Positions 27,775-37,344 of a stretch of 64,000 nucleotides of DNA are shown in pieces; position 1 is the stretch's first letter; the number at the start of each line of letters is the position of its first letter. This stretch comes from Streptococcus salivarius (GTDB taxonomy: Bacteria; Bacillota; Bacilli; Lactobacillales; Streptococcaceae), in contig NZ_CP015283.1 of the NCBI RefSeq assembly GCF_002094975.1, forward strand, positions 1,969,501 to 2,033,500, given 5' to 3'. The notes beneath the pieces are model-generated. The model was given only the letters and a program-made list of their open reading frames with translations, was not told the origin of the DNA and did not search any database. Both the position numbers and the translations under genes were made by a program.

Positions 27775-27814
27775 CGTTCCCTGAAAATGGAAAACTCACA
27801 AACGAAGGAGGAAG
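27775..27814. repeat. Inverted repeat between the two U32 genes
   Basis: CTCCTTCGTT and AACGAAGGAG are separated by about 21 bases, with a T run on the plus strand only. Since both neighbouring genes read on the minus strand, this is not a clear terminator; it may be an mRNA stem between the cistrons. Confidence 0.45.
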
Positions 27815-27819
27815 TTTTT

Positions 27820-28749
27820 TTATTTTACACGGTCAGGTTCATAGTCGTAGAAACCTGTGTCCAAACCACGGTTGGCTGGGTGTAATTTATGAATAGCCTC
27901 ATCAAAGAGGAAGGCTTGGTCTTGTGAAAATTCGCCAGCCTCGATGAGGTCACGAGCCTTCACAAAATACTCAGTAATTTTTACAAAGTTTTCACCTGGG
28001 CAATAAACGCCGTCCAACTTCCAGTGATCAAAACCATGTTCAACGAGTTCTGAAAGTTTAGTCATCATATCCAAGTCATTGTTGGCAAAGATATGTGTTC
28101 CATGCAAGTCTTCATAAACTGAGTAGTGAGAATCTGGATCTCCTGGCTCAGAAAGGAAGAGGTCACGTTCTTTGGTAACAGCTTCATCCGTTTTGATAAA
28201 GTTGTAGTAGTTTTGAAGAAGCGGACGTTTTGAGTGGTGAATGATACTTGCACCATAAACCAAAACCTCAGCTGGAATTTGAAGATTTTCAGCCATGACG
28301 AAAAGTTCCGCAGATGGAATTTCACGAGCCAAAACAGCTTCAGAAGCTCCAGCTTGTTTGCCCCAGAAATTAATCTGACGGCTAGAGGTTACCATGGTTG
28401 AAGCATCATAAATCATTTTGAAGGGGCGTTTGTCACGGTTACAAATGTAGAAAACTCCTGCATCACCAACCGTGATATAATCTGCCTTGATTTCTTCAAG
28501 AAAATCAAGGTAGTCTGGAAGAGCATCCATCATACCTTGGTGCATGAGGGCGTTAACGGCAACAGTCAATTCCTTGCCAGACTCATGTACCAGCTCTGCA
28601 ATCTTTCGCATCTCTGCGAATGAAAAAGGCTTAGGCAAACGAAGGCCAAAAGCTTTTTCGCCGATGTAAATACGATCTACGCCAAGTTCTAGGAGCTCAC
28701 GTGCCTGCTCGTAGCTCTCAGCAGTCGCTGTAATCACTATTTTTTCCAT
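27820..28749 (-). CDS. U32 family protein (YrrN-like partner)
   Basis: A 309-residue U32 protein, shorter than its neighbour: ARELLELGVDRIYIGEKAFGLRLP near residue 17, VNALMHQGMMDALPDYLDFL near 65, EVLVYGASIIHHSKRPLLQNYYNF near 160-183, and WKLDGVYCPGENFVKI near 245. It lacks the four-cysteine cluster of the 26438-27724 protein, as expected for the smaller partner. The two are probably a heteromeric rRNA hydroxylase (inference from the family). Confidence 0.88.
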   Translation of the reverse strand: MEKIVITATAESYEQARELLELGVDRIYIGEKAFGLRLPKPFSFAEMRKIAELVHESGKELTVAVNALMHQGMMDALPDYLDFLEEIKADYITVGDAGVFYICNRDKRPFKMIYDASTMVTSSRQINFWGKQAGASEAVLAREIPSAELFVMAENLQIPAEVLVYGASIIHHSKRPLLQNYYNFIKTDEAVTKERDLFLSEPGDPDSHYSVYEDLHGTHIFANNDLDMMTKLSELVEHGFDHWKLDGVYCPGENFVKITEYFVKARDLIEAGEFSQDQAFLFDEAIHKLHPANRGLDTGFYDYEPDRVK

Positions 28750-28987
28750 AACTCACATTATAGCACAAATGATTTGATTTTTTTAGAATTTTTAGGCTCA
28801 AAACTCTGTATCTAAATATTTTTAATTAGTTTTTGAATACTATGATTTTTACAAAAATCAAAAAAAACTTTGCAATATAAAATTTTTGTGGTATTATTAA
28901 TGAGATTCTAAATAGTGAAATACTGACTAAGTATTTTAACCTACACGAAAAAGTGATTTAGATATTTTATATAGAAAGGAGGCAGAC

Positions 28988-29284
28988 ATGGCTGACAACT
29001 TACACCGTCAATTTGATCACATCGAAGATTTCGAGACTGAGCGTCCTCAAACGACGAATTATCAAGATTATCAAGGTTTAAATAGTAATAGTATTAAGCT
29101 ACAAGATATGATTTTCTTTGGACGTATCTCAAGCTTCTGTGTTTCAACAGTCCTAGTTGCCTTCCTTTTCTTGGTAGCACAGGTGGCTACCTTCTGGGCC
29201 TTCTTCTGGGCAATTACCATCAGCGTCATTGGTCAGATAGGCATTTATGTCCTAATCGAATATTATAAAGCACAAAAACGTTGA
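28988..29284 (+). CDS. DUF3270 membrane protein
   Basis: A 98-residue streptococcal DUF3270 protein: a hydrophilic N-terminus (residues 1-40) and two membrane helices (about 48-66 and 70-90). AAAGGAGG lies 6 bases before the ATG and a promoter (TTGCAA, 16 bases, TATTAT) lies about 80 bases upstream. Function unknown. The terminator hairpin includes its stop codon, and IS30 copy 2 starts 24 bases later. Confidence 0.8.
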   Translation: MADNLHRQFDHIEDFETERPQTTNYQDYQGLNSNSIKLQDMIFFGRISSFCVSTVLVAFLFLVAQVATFWAFFWAITISVIGQIGIYVLIEYYKAQKR

Positions 29285-29306
29285 CTGTTTGGTCAACGTT
29301 TTTGTG
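29274..29306 (+). terminator. Terminator of the DUF3270 gene
   Basis: AAAAACGTTGAC and GTCAACGTTTTT form a 12-bp stem immediately before IS copy 2. Confidence 0.8.
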
Positions 29307-29307
29307 T

Positions 29308-30392
29308 CTTGAATATACAATATAAGTGCACAATAAAAACTCATAAGATTTTCTAGTAAAATAGAATTGAACGAACTAGTTACGAAAGGAAATCTTATGA
29401 GCTACCATCATTTTACCATAGACGAGCGTGAAAGTATTCTCATTTACCGTACGCAAGGCCTAAATTTTTCTCAAATTGCTAAGTTACTTCATCGTCATCC
29501 ATCTAGTATTAGTCGTGAGTGGAAGCGCCATACAAAATCAGGAGCTTATTCTCCAAATCATGCACAGGAATCTTACCATATGGCTAAATCACACTGTGGA
29601 CGAAAACGTATGCTTGAAATAGATCACAATTTAAGCAATACCGTCAAACATCTATTTCTCGATTACCAATGGTCTCCTGAAGAAATAGAAGGTCGGTTGC
29701 AATTAGAGTACGGAAAAACTGTTATTAGTTATCAAACAATCTATAGAGCCATTTACCGAGGACATTTTGAGGATAACTCATTATCTCATGGTGCTCGTGG
29801 TGTCATTCGTAAACTTCGTCATCGTGGGAAAACACGTCATACTAAAGGTCATGTTGAAAATAGAGGGAAAATATCCATTTCTCATACAATTCACGAAAGA
29901 CCAGAAGAAGCTAATAATCGAACTAGAATAGGAGATTGGGAAGCCGATACTGTTGCAGGTAAAACTGGAAAAGCTTGTTTAGTTACTCTAACAGACCGTT
30001 ATTCTCGTTTTCTAAAAATCAAAAAGGTAGCTGTTAAGAAAAGCAAGTTGGTAATAGAAGCTATGGTAAAAATGTTAGAACCCTTGACGAAGTATACAGT
30101 AACTCCTGATAGAGGGAAAGAATTCACGTATCATCAGAAATTGAGTGATCAATTGAACATTGAAGTCTATTTTCCTGACCCTCATGCTCCATGGCAACGA
30201 GGAACCAATGAGAACACGAATGGATTACTTAGAGAATATTTTCCAAAGGGTAGTGATCTAACATTGGTTGATGATCAGACTATTCAGCTATGGGAGAACA
30301 AACTTAATAATAGGCCACGAAAATGTCTTAACTGGAAAACACCTTATGAAGTATTCTATGGGGAAAGTATGCACTTAATTTGACAATTCAAG
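29308..30392 (+). mobile_element. IS30-family insertion sequence, copy 2
   Basis: A 1085-bp copy of the element at 23699-24783, in opposite orientation, with the same terminal repeats and an identical transposase. Its flanks (GT left, AT right) do not show an obvious target duplication. The pair encloses 4.5 kb with six genes. Confidence 0.9.
29397..30383 (+). CDS. IS30-family transposase (copy 2)
   Basis: The 328-residue product is identical to that of copy 1, with the same helix-turn-helix and DDE motifs. GAAAGGA lies 6 bases before the ATG at 29397. Perfect identity indicates recent transposition or ongoing gene conversion. Confidence 0.95.
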   Translation: MSYHHFTIDERESILIYRTQGLNFSQIAKLLHRHPSSISREWKRHTKSGAYSPNHAQESYHMAKSHCGRKRMLEIDHNLSNTVKHLFLDYQWSPEEIEGRLQLEYGKTVISYQTIYRAIYRGHFEDNSLSHGARGVIRKLRHRGKTRHTKGHVENRGKISISHTIHERPEEANNRTRIGDWEADTVAGKTGKACLVTLTDRYSRFLKIKKVAVKKSKLVIEAMVKMLEPLTKYTVTPDRGKEFTYHQKLSDQLNIEVYFPDPHAPWQRGTNENTNGLLREYFPKGSDLTLVDDQTIQLWENKLNNRPRKCLNWKTPYEVFYGESMHLI

Positions 30393-30394
30393 AT

Positions 30395-30420
30395 ACTAAA
30401 AAAAGCCTCATGGGCTTTCT
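30395..30420 (-). terminator. Terminator of the YtxH/DUF948 operon
   Basis: On the minus strand AAAGCC, a short loop and GGCTTT are followed by TTTT; it lies just 3' of the YtxH gene and next to IS copy 2. Confidence 0.7.
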
Positions 30421-30424
30421 TTTT

Positions 30425-30865
30425 TTATTTTGCTTCTGTTGCTTCTTCAGAGATATCTTTGATATCAATGACGATATCATCAACGATAGCTTTGGTTTCT
30501 GCTTCAACATCTGCTTGCTCAGGAGTTACTTGTGCTGTTTTCTCTTTGATAAGTTCAAAGCTCTCTTTGGCAAAGTCAGCAACTTGAGCTGTTTTTTCTT
30601 GAACTGCTTTTGTCAAATCATCTGCAGTGATGTCGCCATTTTCAAATTTTGTTTTATAGTCTTGGAAAGTATCGACTGCCAAATCTTTGTAGTCGCTAGC
30701 TTTTTCCACCACTTGATTTTGATAAGCTTTTGGATCTTCTTTGAATGAAGCGATTTCTTCATCAATACGTGCTTTAACAGCTTTACCTTTTTCAGTTGTA
30801 AAGAAGTAAGCTGCTGCAGCTCCAGAAGCTACACCAATGATTAGGGTGTTTAAAAATTTACTCAT
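30425..30865 (-). CDS. YtxH domain-containing protein
   Basis: A 146-residue protein with an N-terminal Gly/Ala-rich membrane segment (TLIIGVASGAAAAYFF, residues 7-22) followed by TTEKGKAVKARIDEEI, the YtxH signature, and a long acidic helical tail. Related proteins are stress-associated membrane proteins. It follows the DUF948 gene by 12 bases and shares its transcript; AAGGAGG lies upstream of its ATG. Confidence 0.85.
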   Translation of the reverse strand: MSKFLNTLIIGVASGAAAAYFFTTEKGKAVKARIDEEIASFKEDPKAYQNQVVEKASDYKDLAVDTFQDYKTKFENGDITADDLTKAVQEKTAQVADFAKESFELIKEKTAQVTPEQADVEAETKAIVDDIVIDIKDISEEATEAK

Positions 30866-30877
30866 GAAAAGACCTCC

Positions 30878-31276
30878 TTATTTTTTCTTGTCTTTTTTAC
30901 CAAATAGTTTTGAAGCAACCTTACCGATAGCAAAGGCTGAACCTGCTTTACCGACACTTGCTCCTGCTGCACTTGCTTTCGCACCGAGATAACGAGCTTC
31001 AGTATTCAAGTCAGAGACACTTTCTGAAAGCTCAGCTACTGCTACGAAGAGAGGATCGATTGTTTGAACTTTTTCATTAACATCTTCAACCAAGACGTTT
31101 GCCTTAGCCAAGATTTCATTTGTTTGATGAAGGGTTACATTGATATCTGTACGAAGCACAGCAACTGTTTCTTCAACTTCTTTAACCACATGACGGGTAC
31201 GAAGTAGAGTAGGGATTAATGCAATGAGAAACGCAGCAAGTGCGATTGCGATAATAAGAAATGCAATTTCTGCCAT
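30878..31276 (-). CDS. DUF948 domain-containing protein
   Basis: A 132-residue protein: one N-terminal membrane helix (IAFLIIAIALAAFLIALIPTLL, residues 3-24), then a helical heptad-rich region (VEETVAVLRTDINVTLHQTNEILAKAN, VEDVNEKVQTIDPLF) and a basic C-terminus KLFGKKDKKK. This is the DUF948 family, usually found beside YtxH genes, as here. A general-stress envelope role is inferred only from its homologues. Confidence 0.85.
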   Translation of the reverse strand: MAEIAFLIIAIALAAFLIALIPTLLRTRHVVKEVEETVAVLRTDINVTLHQTNEILAKANVLVEDVNEKVQTIDPLFVAVAELSESVSDLNTEARYLGAKASAAGASVGKAGSAFAIGKVASKLFGKKDKKK

Positions 31277-31313
31277 AGTTTAGGACTCCTTTGACCTTTT
31301 TAAAAGGTCGCTA

Positions 31314-31342
31314 CAAGAAAACTGAAGTAGAATCTCCAGTTT
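31314..31342 (-). terminator. Possible terminator after lgt
   Basis: On the minus strand AACTGGAG and CTTCAGTT (one mismatch) are followed by TTCTTG; a weak hairpin between lgt and the DUF948 operon. Confidence 0.4.
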
Positions 31343-31400
31343 CCAGTGACCTTTGTTATGATAATTTTCATTATATTATAACAAAGTCTGAGCTATATGA

Positions 31401-32192
31401 CTAGTTTTTCATTTTATAATCTGCCTCTGGGCGTTGCTTTCGCAAATAGAGCAAGGTTGCACCCAAGATGATAATAGCGATGCTAACCCATTGAGAAACA
31501 CGCAAGCCAACAAACATGAGGCTATCCGTACGCATGCCTTCAATGACAAAACGTCCAAGACCATACCAGATAAGGTAAAATGAGGTCACATCTCCTTGAC
31601 GCAGTTTCTTATTAAAGCGTCTTAGTCCTAGGATAATGATAAATCCGACCAAGTTCCAGAGACTTTCGTAAAGAAAGGTCGGTACACGATAACTACCATC
31701 AATGTACATCTGCTGGCGAATAAATTCTGGGACATAATTCAGATGACTAACTGCTTTTCCGTAGGCCTCCTGGTTAATAAAGTTTCCCCAGCGACCGATA
31801 CTCTGAGCAATCATAACGCCAGGTGCCGCGATATCTAGAAAATCCAAGACAGCAATGGCATGACGTTTAGCAAACCAATAGAGGACAGCTGCTCCAGCAA
31901 TCAAGCCACCATAGATGGCAATTCCACCATTCCAAATTGCAAAAATTTCAGAAGGATTTTGACTGTAGTAGGACCACTGGAAGATCACATAGTAGAGCCT
32001 AGCACCAACAATGGCTATCGGAAAGGCAAGAAGAATAAAATCTAAGATGTTTTCAGGGTCAATTCCCTTTTCAGGAGCCCAACGCTGAGCCAGATAAACG
32101 GCAAGTAAGAGACCAGATACGATACAGATGGCATACCAATGAATACTAATGGGGCCAAGCCTTAGAGCAATAGGATCAATAGTAGCAAACAT
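31401..32192 (-). CDS. lgt: Prolipoprotein diacylglyceryl transferase
   Basis: A 263-residue Lgt with about seven membrane helices. The family motif [13 protein letters not shown] (residues about 133-145) with its essential Arg is present, along with [14 protein letters not shown] at the N-terminus, GARLYYVIF near 64 and [12 protein letters not shown] near 89. It transfers diacylglycerol to the lipobox cysteine of prolipoproteins, such as those at 51202 and 55522. Its start shares one base with the hprK stop (TAATG), a conserved hprK-lgt arrangement. Confidence 0.97.
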   Translation of the reverse strand: MFATIDPIALRLGPISIHWYAICIVSGLLLAVYLAQRWAPEKGIDPENILDFILLAFPIAIVGARLYYVIFQWSYYSQNPSEIFAIWNGGIAIYGGLIAGAAVLYWFAKRHAIAVLDFLDIAAPGVMIAQSIGRWGNFINQEAYGKAVSHLNYVPEFIRQQMYIDGSYRVPTFLYESLWNLVGFIIILGLRRFNKKLRQGDVTSFYLIWYGLGRFVIEGMRTDSLMFVGLRVSQWVSIAIIILGATLLYLRKQRPEADYKMKN

Positions 32193-33121
32193 TAGTCTTC
32201 ACCATTCTTACTAATGAGGTTGGTCAAACGTTCTTCAAAGGTTTTGGTTGCATCAAATCCCATTTGCTTAGCACGGTAGTTCATGGCTGCAGCTTCGATA
32301 ACGACTGATACGTTACGGCCTGTCTTAACAGGAATGCGGACACGTGGAATCTTAACGCCTTGCAATTCGATTTCTTCATTCCCATTTCCAAGACGATCAA
32401 AGACCTTACCGTCTTCAAAATTTTCAAGATAGATGGCCAACTGAACTTGAGAAGAATTACGGACAGCACTAGCTCCGTAGAGACTCATGACATCAATGAT
32501 ACCAACCCCACGAATCTCAAGAAGATGGTGGAGGATTTCCGCAGGCTCACCCCAGAGAGTTTCCTCATCCTTAGCATAGACATCCACACGGTCGTCAGCG
32601 ACTAGACGGTGACCACGTTTCACCAACTCAAGCCCTGTTTCACTCTTACCAATACCAGAATCGCCCTGAATGAGAACACCCATGCCGTAGATATCAACCA
32701 AAACACCGTGAACGCTAGTACGCTCAGCCAACTGTGCATTAAGGTACCAAGACATATCACCTGAAAGAGAGGATGTGCCGTTACGACCTTGAAGAACCGC
32801 AACGCCATTTTCTTTAGCTGCTCGATACATCTCCTCAGGAATATCAAGTCCACGCGCCACGATAACAGCAGGTGTCTCTTCTTTAAACATGTTACTGAAA
32901 ACAGAGTAACGGTTGTGGTCAGTCAAAGTTTTAAGGTAAGACCACTCCTTCATCCCAACCAATTGAATACGCTCTGGTGAATAAAAATCAAAATATCCTG
33001 TCATTTCTAAACCAGGGCGAGAGATATCAGCGGTTGTGATTGGTTTTGACAATAGTTTTTCATTCCCATAGATAACCTTAAGCTTAAGCTTATCAACCAG
33101 CATTTTAACGGTTACTGTCAT
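32192..33121 (-). CDS. hprK: HPr kinase/phosphorylase
   Basis: A 309-residue bifunctional enzyme that phosphorylates HPr on Ser46 and reverses the reaction, controlling catabolite repression. The Walker [10 protein letters not shown] is near residue 154, the HPrK signature [20 protein letters not shown] near 203-222 and the C-terminal [20 protein letters not shown] near 265-285. It is translationally coupled to lgt. AGGAGG-type ribosome site precedes the ATG. Confidence 0.97.
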   Translation of the reverse strand: MTVTVKMLVDKLKLKVIYGNEKLLSKPITTADISRPGLEMTGYFDFYSPERIQLVGMKEWSYLKTLTDHNRYSVFSNMFKEETPAVIVARGLDIPEEMYRAAKENGVAVLQGRNGTSSLSGDMSWYLNAQLAERTSVHGVLVDIYGMGVLIQGDSGIGKSETGLELVKRGHRLVADDRVDVYAKDEETLWGEPAEILHHLLEIRGVGIIDVMSLYGASAVRNSSQVQLAIYLENFEDGKVFDRLGNGNEEIELQGVKIPRVRIPVKTGRNVSVVIEAAAMNYRAKQMGFDATKTFEERLTNLISKNGED

Positions 33122-33248
33122 ATTATTTCCTCCGATTATTTACTAGTTTCATTGTATCATAAAAAGGTTTTCAATGCGGTTCTCAAAGCAAAAAAGACCT
33201 GTGACTAGCACCAGGGCCAATCATAGGTTAATGTCTATTAACAATTAC

Positions 33249-33512
33249 TTACCAATTCCACTCATCTTCAACAGGTTCAGCGTTTTTACGTTTGCGTCCA
33301 TCCTTGAGCTTGATTTCGGGATAAATATCTTCTTTGTAAGGAAGGAGAAAGGCTAAAACCAAGTATAGAAAGATTCCAAACTGCGTTGAAACCATGAGAA
33401 TAATAGCCAAAATACGAGCTAGAGCTAGGTCCCAGCCAAACTTATCTGCCAAACCTGCAACAACACCGGCGACGAGTCTATTTTTTCGTGTCTTATAAAA
33501 ACGATTTGACAT
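33249..33512 (-). CDS. PspC domain protein
   Basis: An 87-residue protein with the PspC signature KTRKNRLVAGVVAGLADKFGWDLALARIL (residues 7-35), one membrane helix (IILMVSTQFGIFLYLVLAFLLPY) and a short charged tail. PspC-type proteins belong to envelope stress responses. It is a separate unit upstream of hprK on the same strand, with a possible weak hairpin at about 33189-33231. Confidence 0.88.
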   Translation of the reverse strand: MSNRFYKTRKNRLVAGVVAGLADKFGWDLALARILAIILMVSTQFGIFLYLVLAFLLPYKEDIYPEIKLKDGRKRKNAEPVEDEWNW

Positions 33513-33561
33513 GGTCTTCTTCTCCCATCATTTCTTTGATTTAATTATATGATTTTTTTAA

Positions 33562-33590
33562 ACCAAAAAAATCAGCCCTAGGACTGATTT
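33562..33590 (-). terminator. Terminator of the tex-sprT operon
   Basis: On the minus strand AAATCAGTCC and GGGCTGATTT are followed by a T run; the stem overlaps the sprT-like stop codon. Confidence 0.75.
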
Positions 33591-34018
33591 AGAAAAATGA
33601 GTTTGCCTCGGCACAGACCGCAACCAAATTTCTGTGTATTGACACGGCGTTTGCGACGGTAGGTATGACCACAGGATTGGCACTGATAGAGGTAGTAGTT
33701 CTCCTCCTGACCTTGCATCTTTGGAGCGTACCTAAGGCCATCGACCTTGGCTAGTAAGTCCTTGAAATCTCTATCCGCATGCTTGTAGCCCTTCCCTTGA
33801 AAATAAAGGTGATAATGACAGAGTTCATGGCGGACAATTTTTCGAAAGGTTTCAAGACCATGTTCCTCATAGAGTTTTGGGTTAAAATCTAAATGACCAT
33901 CCTTGGGAAAGAACCGACCTCCAGTGGTTCGGAGACGCTTGTTCCACAAGGCTTGATGCTTAAATTCCCAACCAAAATCTTCTATAGAAACAGTCTTAAC
34001 ATAATCAGTTAGATTCAC
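33578..34018 (-). CDS. SprT-like zinc metalloprotein
   Basis: A 146-residue SprT-like protein. The zinc-protease motif HELCHYH is near residue 65 and a C-terminal zinc ribbon ([16 protein letters not shown], then [12 protein letters not shown]) at about 111-141. The start is a GTG at 34018 that overlaps the tex stop by 14 bases; no in-frame ATG is close. The role is unclear; the family is related to Spartan-type proteases. Confidence 0.88.
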   Translation of the reverse strand: MNLTDYVKTVSIEDFGWEFKHQALWNKRLRTTGGRFFPKDGHLDFNPKLYEEHGLETFRKIVRHELCHYHLYFQGKGYKHADRDFKDLLAKVDGLRYAPKMQGQEENYYLYQCQSCGHTYRRKRRVNTQKFGCGLCRGKLIFLNQS

Positions 34019-36137
34019 GTGGATTCACCAAGGAGAGATTGAGTTTTTCATGCTCTAAATCAACTTTTGATACCCACACGGTAACCAAATCCCCAACAGA
34101 TACGACCTGACTTGGGTGGTTAACGAAGCTCTTACTCATCTCTGAGATGTGGATAAGTCCATCCTCGTGGACACCGATATCCACAAAGGCACCAAAGTCC
34201 ACAACGTTACGGACCGTTCCTTCAAGTTTTTGTCCTACTGACAAGTCTTTGAGTTCAAGAACATCTTGACGAAGCACTGGTGCTTCAAAATCGTCACGGA
34301 GGTCACGACCTGGTTTCAAAAGGTCAGCAATGATATCTTTGAGGGTTTCCTGTCCAAGTCCCAATCCTTCCGCTGTTTCTTTAAGATTAAGAGCCTTCAA
34401 TTTTGCCTTGGCAGAGTCGTCCAAGTCTGTGATAGCCAACTGCTTGAAGAGGGCTTTTACCGCTGGGTAAGACTCTGGGTGGACCCCTGTATTATCCAAG
34501 ATATTCTTGGCATTTGGAATACGAAGGAAACCGGCGGCTTGTTCGAAGGCCTTGGCACCAAGACGTGGGACTTTTTTGATTTCCGCACGTGATGCAATCT
34601 CACCATTCTCCTCACGGTAGGCGACGATATTTTCAGAGATGGTCTTGTTGAGTCCTGACACGTGTGACAAGAGGGTACTACTTGCCGTATTGACATTAAC
34701 ACCGACCTGGTTAACCACGGTATCGACGACGAAATCAAGATTTTCAGAGAGTTTCTTCTGACTAACATCATGCTGGTATTGGCCTACTCCGATTGATTTA
34801 GGGTCAATCTTAACCAACTCAGCTAATGGGTCTTGAAGACGACGGGCGATAGAAATGGCAGAGCGTTTTTCGACCGTTAAGTCTGGGAACTCATGACGGG
34901 CCAACTCTGATGCAGAGTAGACAGAGGCACCACTTTCATTGACAATGACATATGAAGTCTCTGGAAAATCCTTGAGAACTTCTGCCACAAAAGCTTCACT
35001 TTCACGACTGGCTGTTCCATTACCGATAGCGATAATCTCAATGGCATGTTTCTTAATGAGGTCAGCCAAGTCTTTCTTAGCTTGGGCAATCTTAGCCTGA
35101 CTGGCTGGAGCCACTGGATAGATAACTTGCGTTGTGATGAGCTTACCAGTTTGGTCGACGACAGCCAACTTAGCCCCTGTACGAAAGGCTGGGTCAAAAC
35201 CGAGTACCATCTTACCTTTAAGTGGCGATACTAGAAGAAGACTGCGAAGATTTTGAGAGAAAAGTTGAATAGCACCATCTTCTGCTGCTTCAGTCAACTC
35301 GCTACGGATACGACGCTCCATGGCTGGAATGATTTTCTTCTTGAGAGATTGGTTGATAACTTCCTCGATATAGTCATTTTTTTGTTTGAAACGAGCACTG
35401 TAAAAACGGTGCATTTTCTCAAGATTGTGCTTAAAGGCCACCTTAATAACACCTAGTTTCTCCCCACGGTTAAGGGCTAACGTACGGTAACCTTGAAGTT
35501 TAGACACCTTGTCTTCAAAATCATAGTAGATTTTGAAGGTTTCTTTTTCATCCAGAGATTGATCCTTGAGGGTTGAAGTGATGTCACTGTTGTTCCAGAT
35601 TTCGTTGTAGGTCCAAGAGCGCAAGCTATTGTCCTCAGAAAAGGCCTCAACCAAAATATCCACAGCACCTGCGAGAGCCTTGTCAGCTGTCGGAAAGGCT
35701 TCAGATGTCAGCTTTTCAGCTTCAGCCTTGAGGTTAGGACTATTTTGCAAGATAAGACGAGCCAAGGGGAAAAGACCTGCTTCACGGGCAACCGTCGCCT
35801 TGGTGCGGCGTTTTTCCTTATAAGGAAGGTAGAGTTCTTCCACGTCTGCCAACTTTTCAGCGGCTTCAATAGCTGCCTTGAGTTGATCGGTCAATTTGCC
35901 CTGAGCCTCAATCTTGGCAAGAACTGTTTCCTTACGGTCTTGAAGAGCAGTCAAGGACTTGTCCATATCAATGATGGCCTTGATTTGCGTTTCATCCAGA
36001 TTGCCTGTTTTTTCCTTACGGTAACGGGCGATAAAGGGGATGGTATTGCCTTCTGCGGTCAATTCCAAAACAGTTTCAACTTGTTGTTTTTTTAGGCCCA
36101 ATTCCTGAGCCAATGTCTCTAAATTACGATTTTCCAT
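34005..36137 (-). CDS. tex: Tex, S1-domain RNA-binding transcription accessory protein
   Basis: A 710-residue Tex protein. The N-terminal helical region contains [18 protein letters not shown] (residues about 32-49); the YqgF/RuvC-like domain has [16 protein letters not shown] near 313; helix-hairpin-helix motifs include [17 protein letters not shown] near 480; and the C-terminal S1 domain is [29 protein letters not shown] near 640-668. It binds nucleic acids and influences gene expression. First gene of a two-gene operon with the SprT-like gene. Confidence 0.96.
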   Translation of the reverse strand: MENRNLETLAQELGLKKQQVETVLELTAEGNTIPFIARYRKEKTGNLDETQIKAIIDMDKSLTALQDRKETVLAKIEAQGKLTDQLKAAIEAAEKLADVEELYLPYKEKRRTKATVAREAGLFPLARLILQNSPNLKAEAEKLTSEAFPTADKALAGAVDILVEAFSEDNSLRSWTYNEIWNNSDITSTLKDQSLDEKETFKIYYDFEDKVSKLQGYRTLALNRGEKLGVIKVAFKHNLEKMHRFYSARFKQKNDYIEEVINQSLKKKIIPAMERRIRSELTEAAEDGAIQLFSQNLRSLLLVSPLKGKMVLGFDPAFRTGAKLAVVDQTGKLITTQVIYPVAPASQAKIAQAKKDLADLIKKHAIEIIAIGNGTASRESEAFVAEVLKDFPETSYVIVNESGASVYSASELARHEFPDLTVEKRSAISIARRLQDPLAELVKIDPKSIGVGQYQHDVSQKKLSENLDFVVDTVVNQVGVNVNTASSTLLSHVSGLNKTISENIVAYREENGEIASRAEIKKVPRLGAKAFEQAAGFLRIPNAKNILDNTGVHPESYPAVKALFKQLAITDLDDSAKAKLKALNLKETAEGLGLGQETLKDIIADLLKPGRDLRDDFEAPVLRQDVLELKDLSVGQKLEGTVRNVVDFGAFVDIGVHEDGLIHISEMSKSFVNHPSQVVSVGDLVTVWVSKVDLEHEKLNLSLVNPRESN

Positions 36138-36304
36138 AAGTTCTATTATACCACGAGAGGAGATTTGCTTGGGCAGAAAACCTTGTAGCTGAAGCGAGAA
36201 TTTTTAAGCAAGAGGTAGTATAATAGAAAAGTAAACCTATTGTTAGGGGCTATTTCTAACAGAAATAACGCCCTTAGTATCTTATGTAAACTCGGAGGCT
36301 TTTT

Positions 36305-36436
36305 ATGGCAGTTATTCAGAAAAAAACAAATGAACTTGAAAGCATGATGGCATCTTTTGCGGCTATCCCTGATTTTGAAAAGGCGGGAACTGATCCTAAG
36401 AAGGATAAACGTCTTCAAGAAGATAAGAAGAAATAA
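36305..36436 (+). CDS. 43-residue conserved streptococcal protein (SPJ_0845-like)
   Basis: A 43-codon frame: MAVIQKKTNELESMMASF, AAIPDFEKAGTDPKK, then a Lys/Glu-rich end DKRLQEDKKK. GGAGG lies 6 bases before the ATG, strong support for translation of such a small gene. It resembles the small SPJ_0845-type proteins of streptococci from memory. It ends 5 bases before the permease gene and probably shares its transcript. Confidence 0.7.
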   Translation: MAVIQKKTNELESMMASFAAIPDFEKAGTDPKKDKRLQEDKKK

Positions 36437-36441
36437 TTTTT

Positions 36442-37344
36442 ATGGCTATTTTTCATCAACTACCAGATAGCGTTCTGCAGCTTCTGGCAGTTTTTCTATC
36501 GATTATTATCGAAGCCCTGCCCTTTGTTTTACTGGGAAGTATCCTATCTGGCTTTATTGAGGTCTTTGTGACTCCTGAAAAGGTCCAAAACTTCCTCCCT
36601 AAAAACAAGGTCCTGGCTATTCTCTTTGGAACTCTTATTGGTTTTATTTTCCCTTCTTGTGAGTGTGGGATTGTTCCAATTATCACGCGCTTTTTAGAGA
36701 AAAAAGTGCCTAGCTACACGGCTATTCCTTTCATGGCAACTGCTCCTATCATTAATCCAGTCGTTCTCTTTGCGACCTATACGGCCTTTGGGAACTCTTG
36801 GTACTACGTGCTTTTACGTTTCGTCGGGGCTTTCTTGATTGCCATGATTTTGGGAATCTTGCTGGGCTTTGTGGTGGATGACCAGATTCTCAAGGACAAC
36901 CGTAAGGTTAGTCATGTGCACGACTATAGTGGTTTGTCAGCTGGTAAGAAAACCTTTCAAGCTCTGGTTCATGCGGTTGACGAGTTCTTTGACACTGGGC
37001 GTTACTTGATTTTCGGGAGCTTGGTGGCCGCAAGTATGCAGACCTACCTACCGACCCGTATCCTCACGACCATCGGTCATAATTCAGTGACAGCCATCCT
37101 GATCATGATGCTCTTGGCTTTCATCCTCTCGCTCTGTTCAGAGGCGGATGCCTTTATCGGAGCTTCACTACTCTCTAGTTTCGGAGTAGCACCAACGGTT
37201 GCCTTTCTCATCATTGGTCCTATGGTTGATATCAAGAACTTGATTATGATGAAACACCAGTTTAAAACACGCTTTGTTGGTCTCTTCGTAGGAACTGCTA
37301 GTCTGGCGACAATCATTTACTGTCTGGTATTGGGGGTGATTTAA
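36442..37344 (+). CDS. Permease, UPF0718/DUF318 family
   Basis: A 300-residue membrane protein with about eight helices. Family features include LLGSILSGFIEVF near residue 32, FPSCECGIVPIITRFL near 70-85 with the conserved paired cysteines, MATAPIINPVVLFATY near 97-112 and SEADAFIGASLLSSFG near 232-247. It is paired with a TIGR03943 protein, as in many Firmicutes; related proteins export metalloids or other metals, but the substrate here is unknown. The stop overlaps the next start as TAATG. Confidence 0.9.
   Translation: MAIFHQLPDSVLQLLAVFLSIIIEALPFVLLGSILSGFIEVFVTPEKVQNFLPKNKVLAILFGTLIGFIFPSCECGIVPIITRFLEKKVPSYTAIPFMATAPIINPVVLFATYTAFGNSWYYVLLRFVGAFLIAMILGILLGFVVDDQILKDNRKVSHVHDYSGLSAGKKTFQALVHAVDEFFDTGRYLIFGSLVAASMQTYLPTRILTTIGHNSVTAILIMMLLAFILSLCSEADAFIGASLLSSFGVAPTVAFLIIGPMVDIKNLIMMKHQFKTRFVGLFVGTASLATIIYCLVLGVI

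Noticed and set aside
27775..27814. Rho-independent terminator between the U32 genes
   Set aside because: The T run is on the plus strand while both genes read on the minus strand; recorded only as an inverted repeat.
23699..30392. Composite transposon formed by the two IS30 copies
   Set aside because: The enclosed genes look like ordinary chromosomal genes and there is no matching target duplication at the outer ends; separate insertions are simpler.
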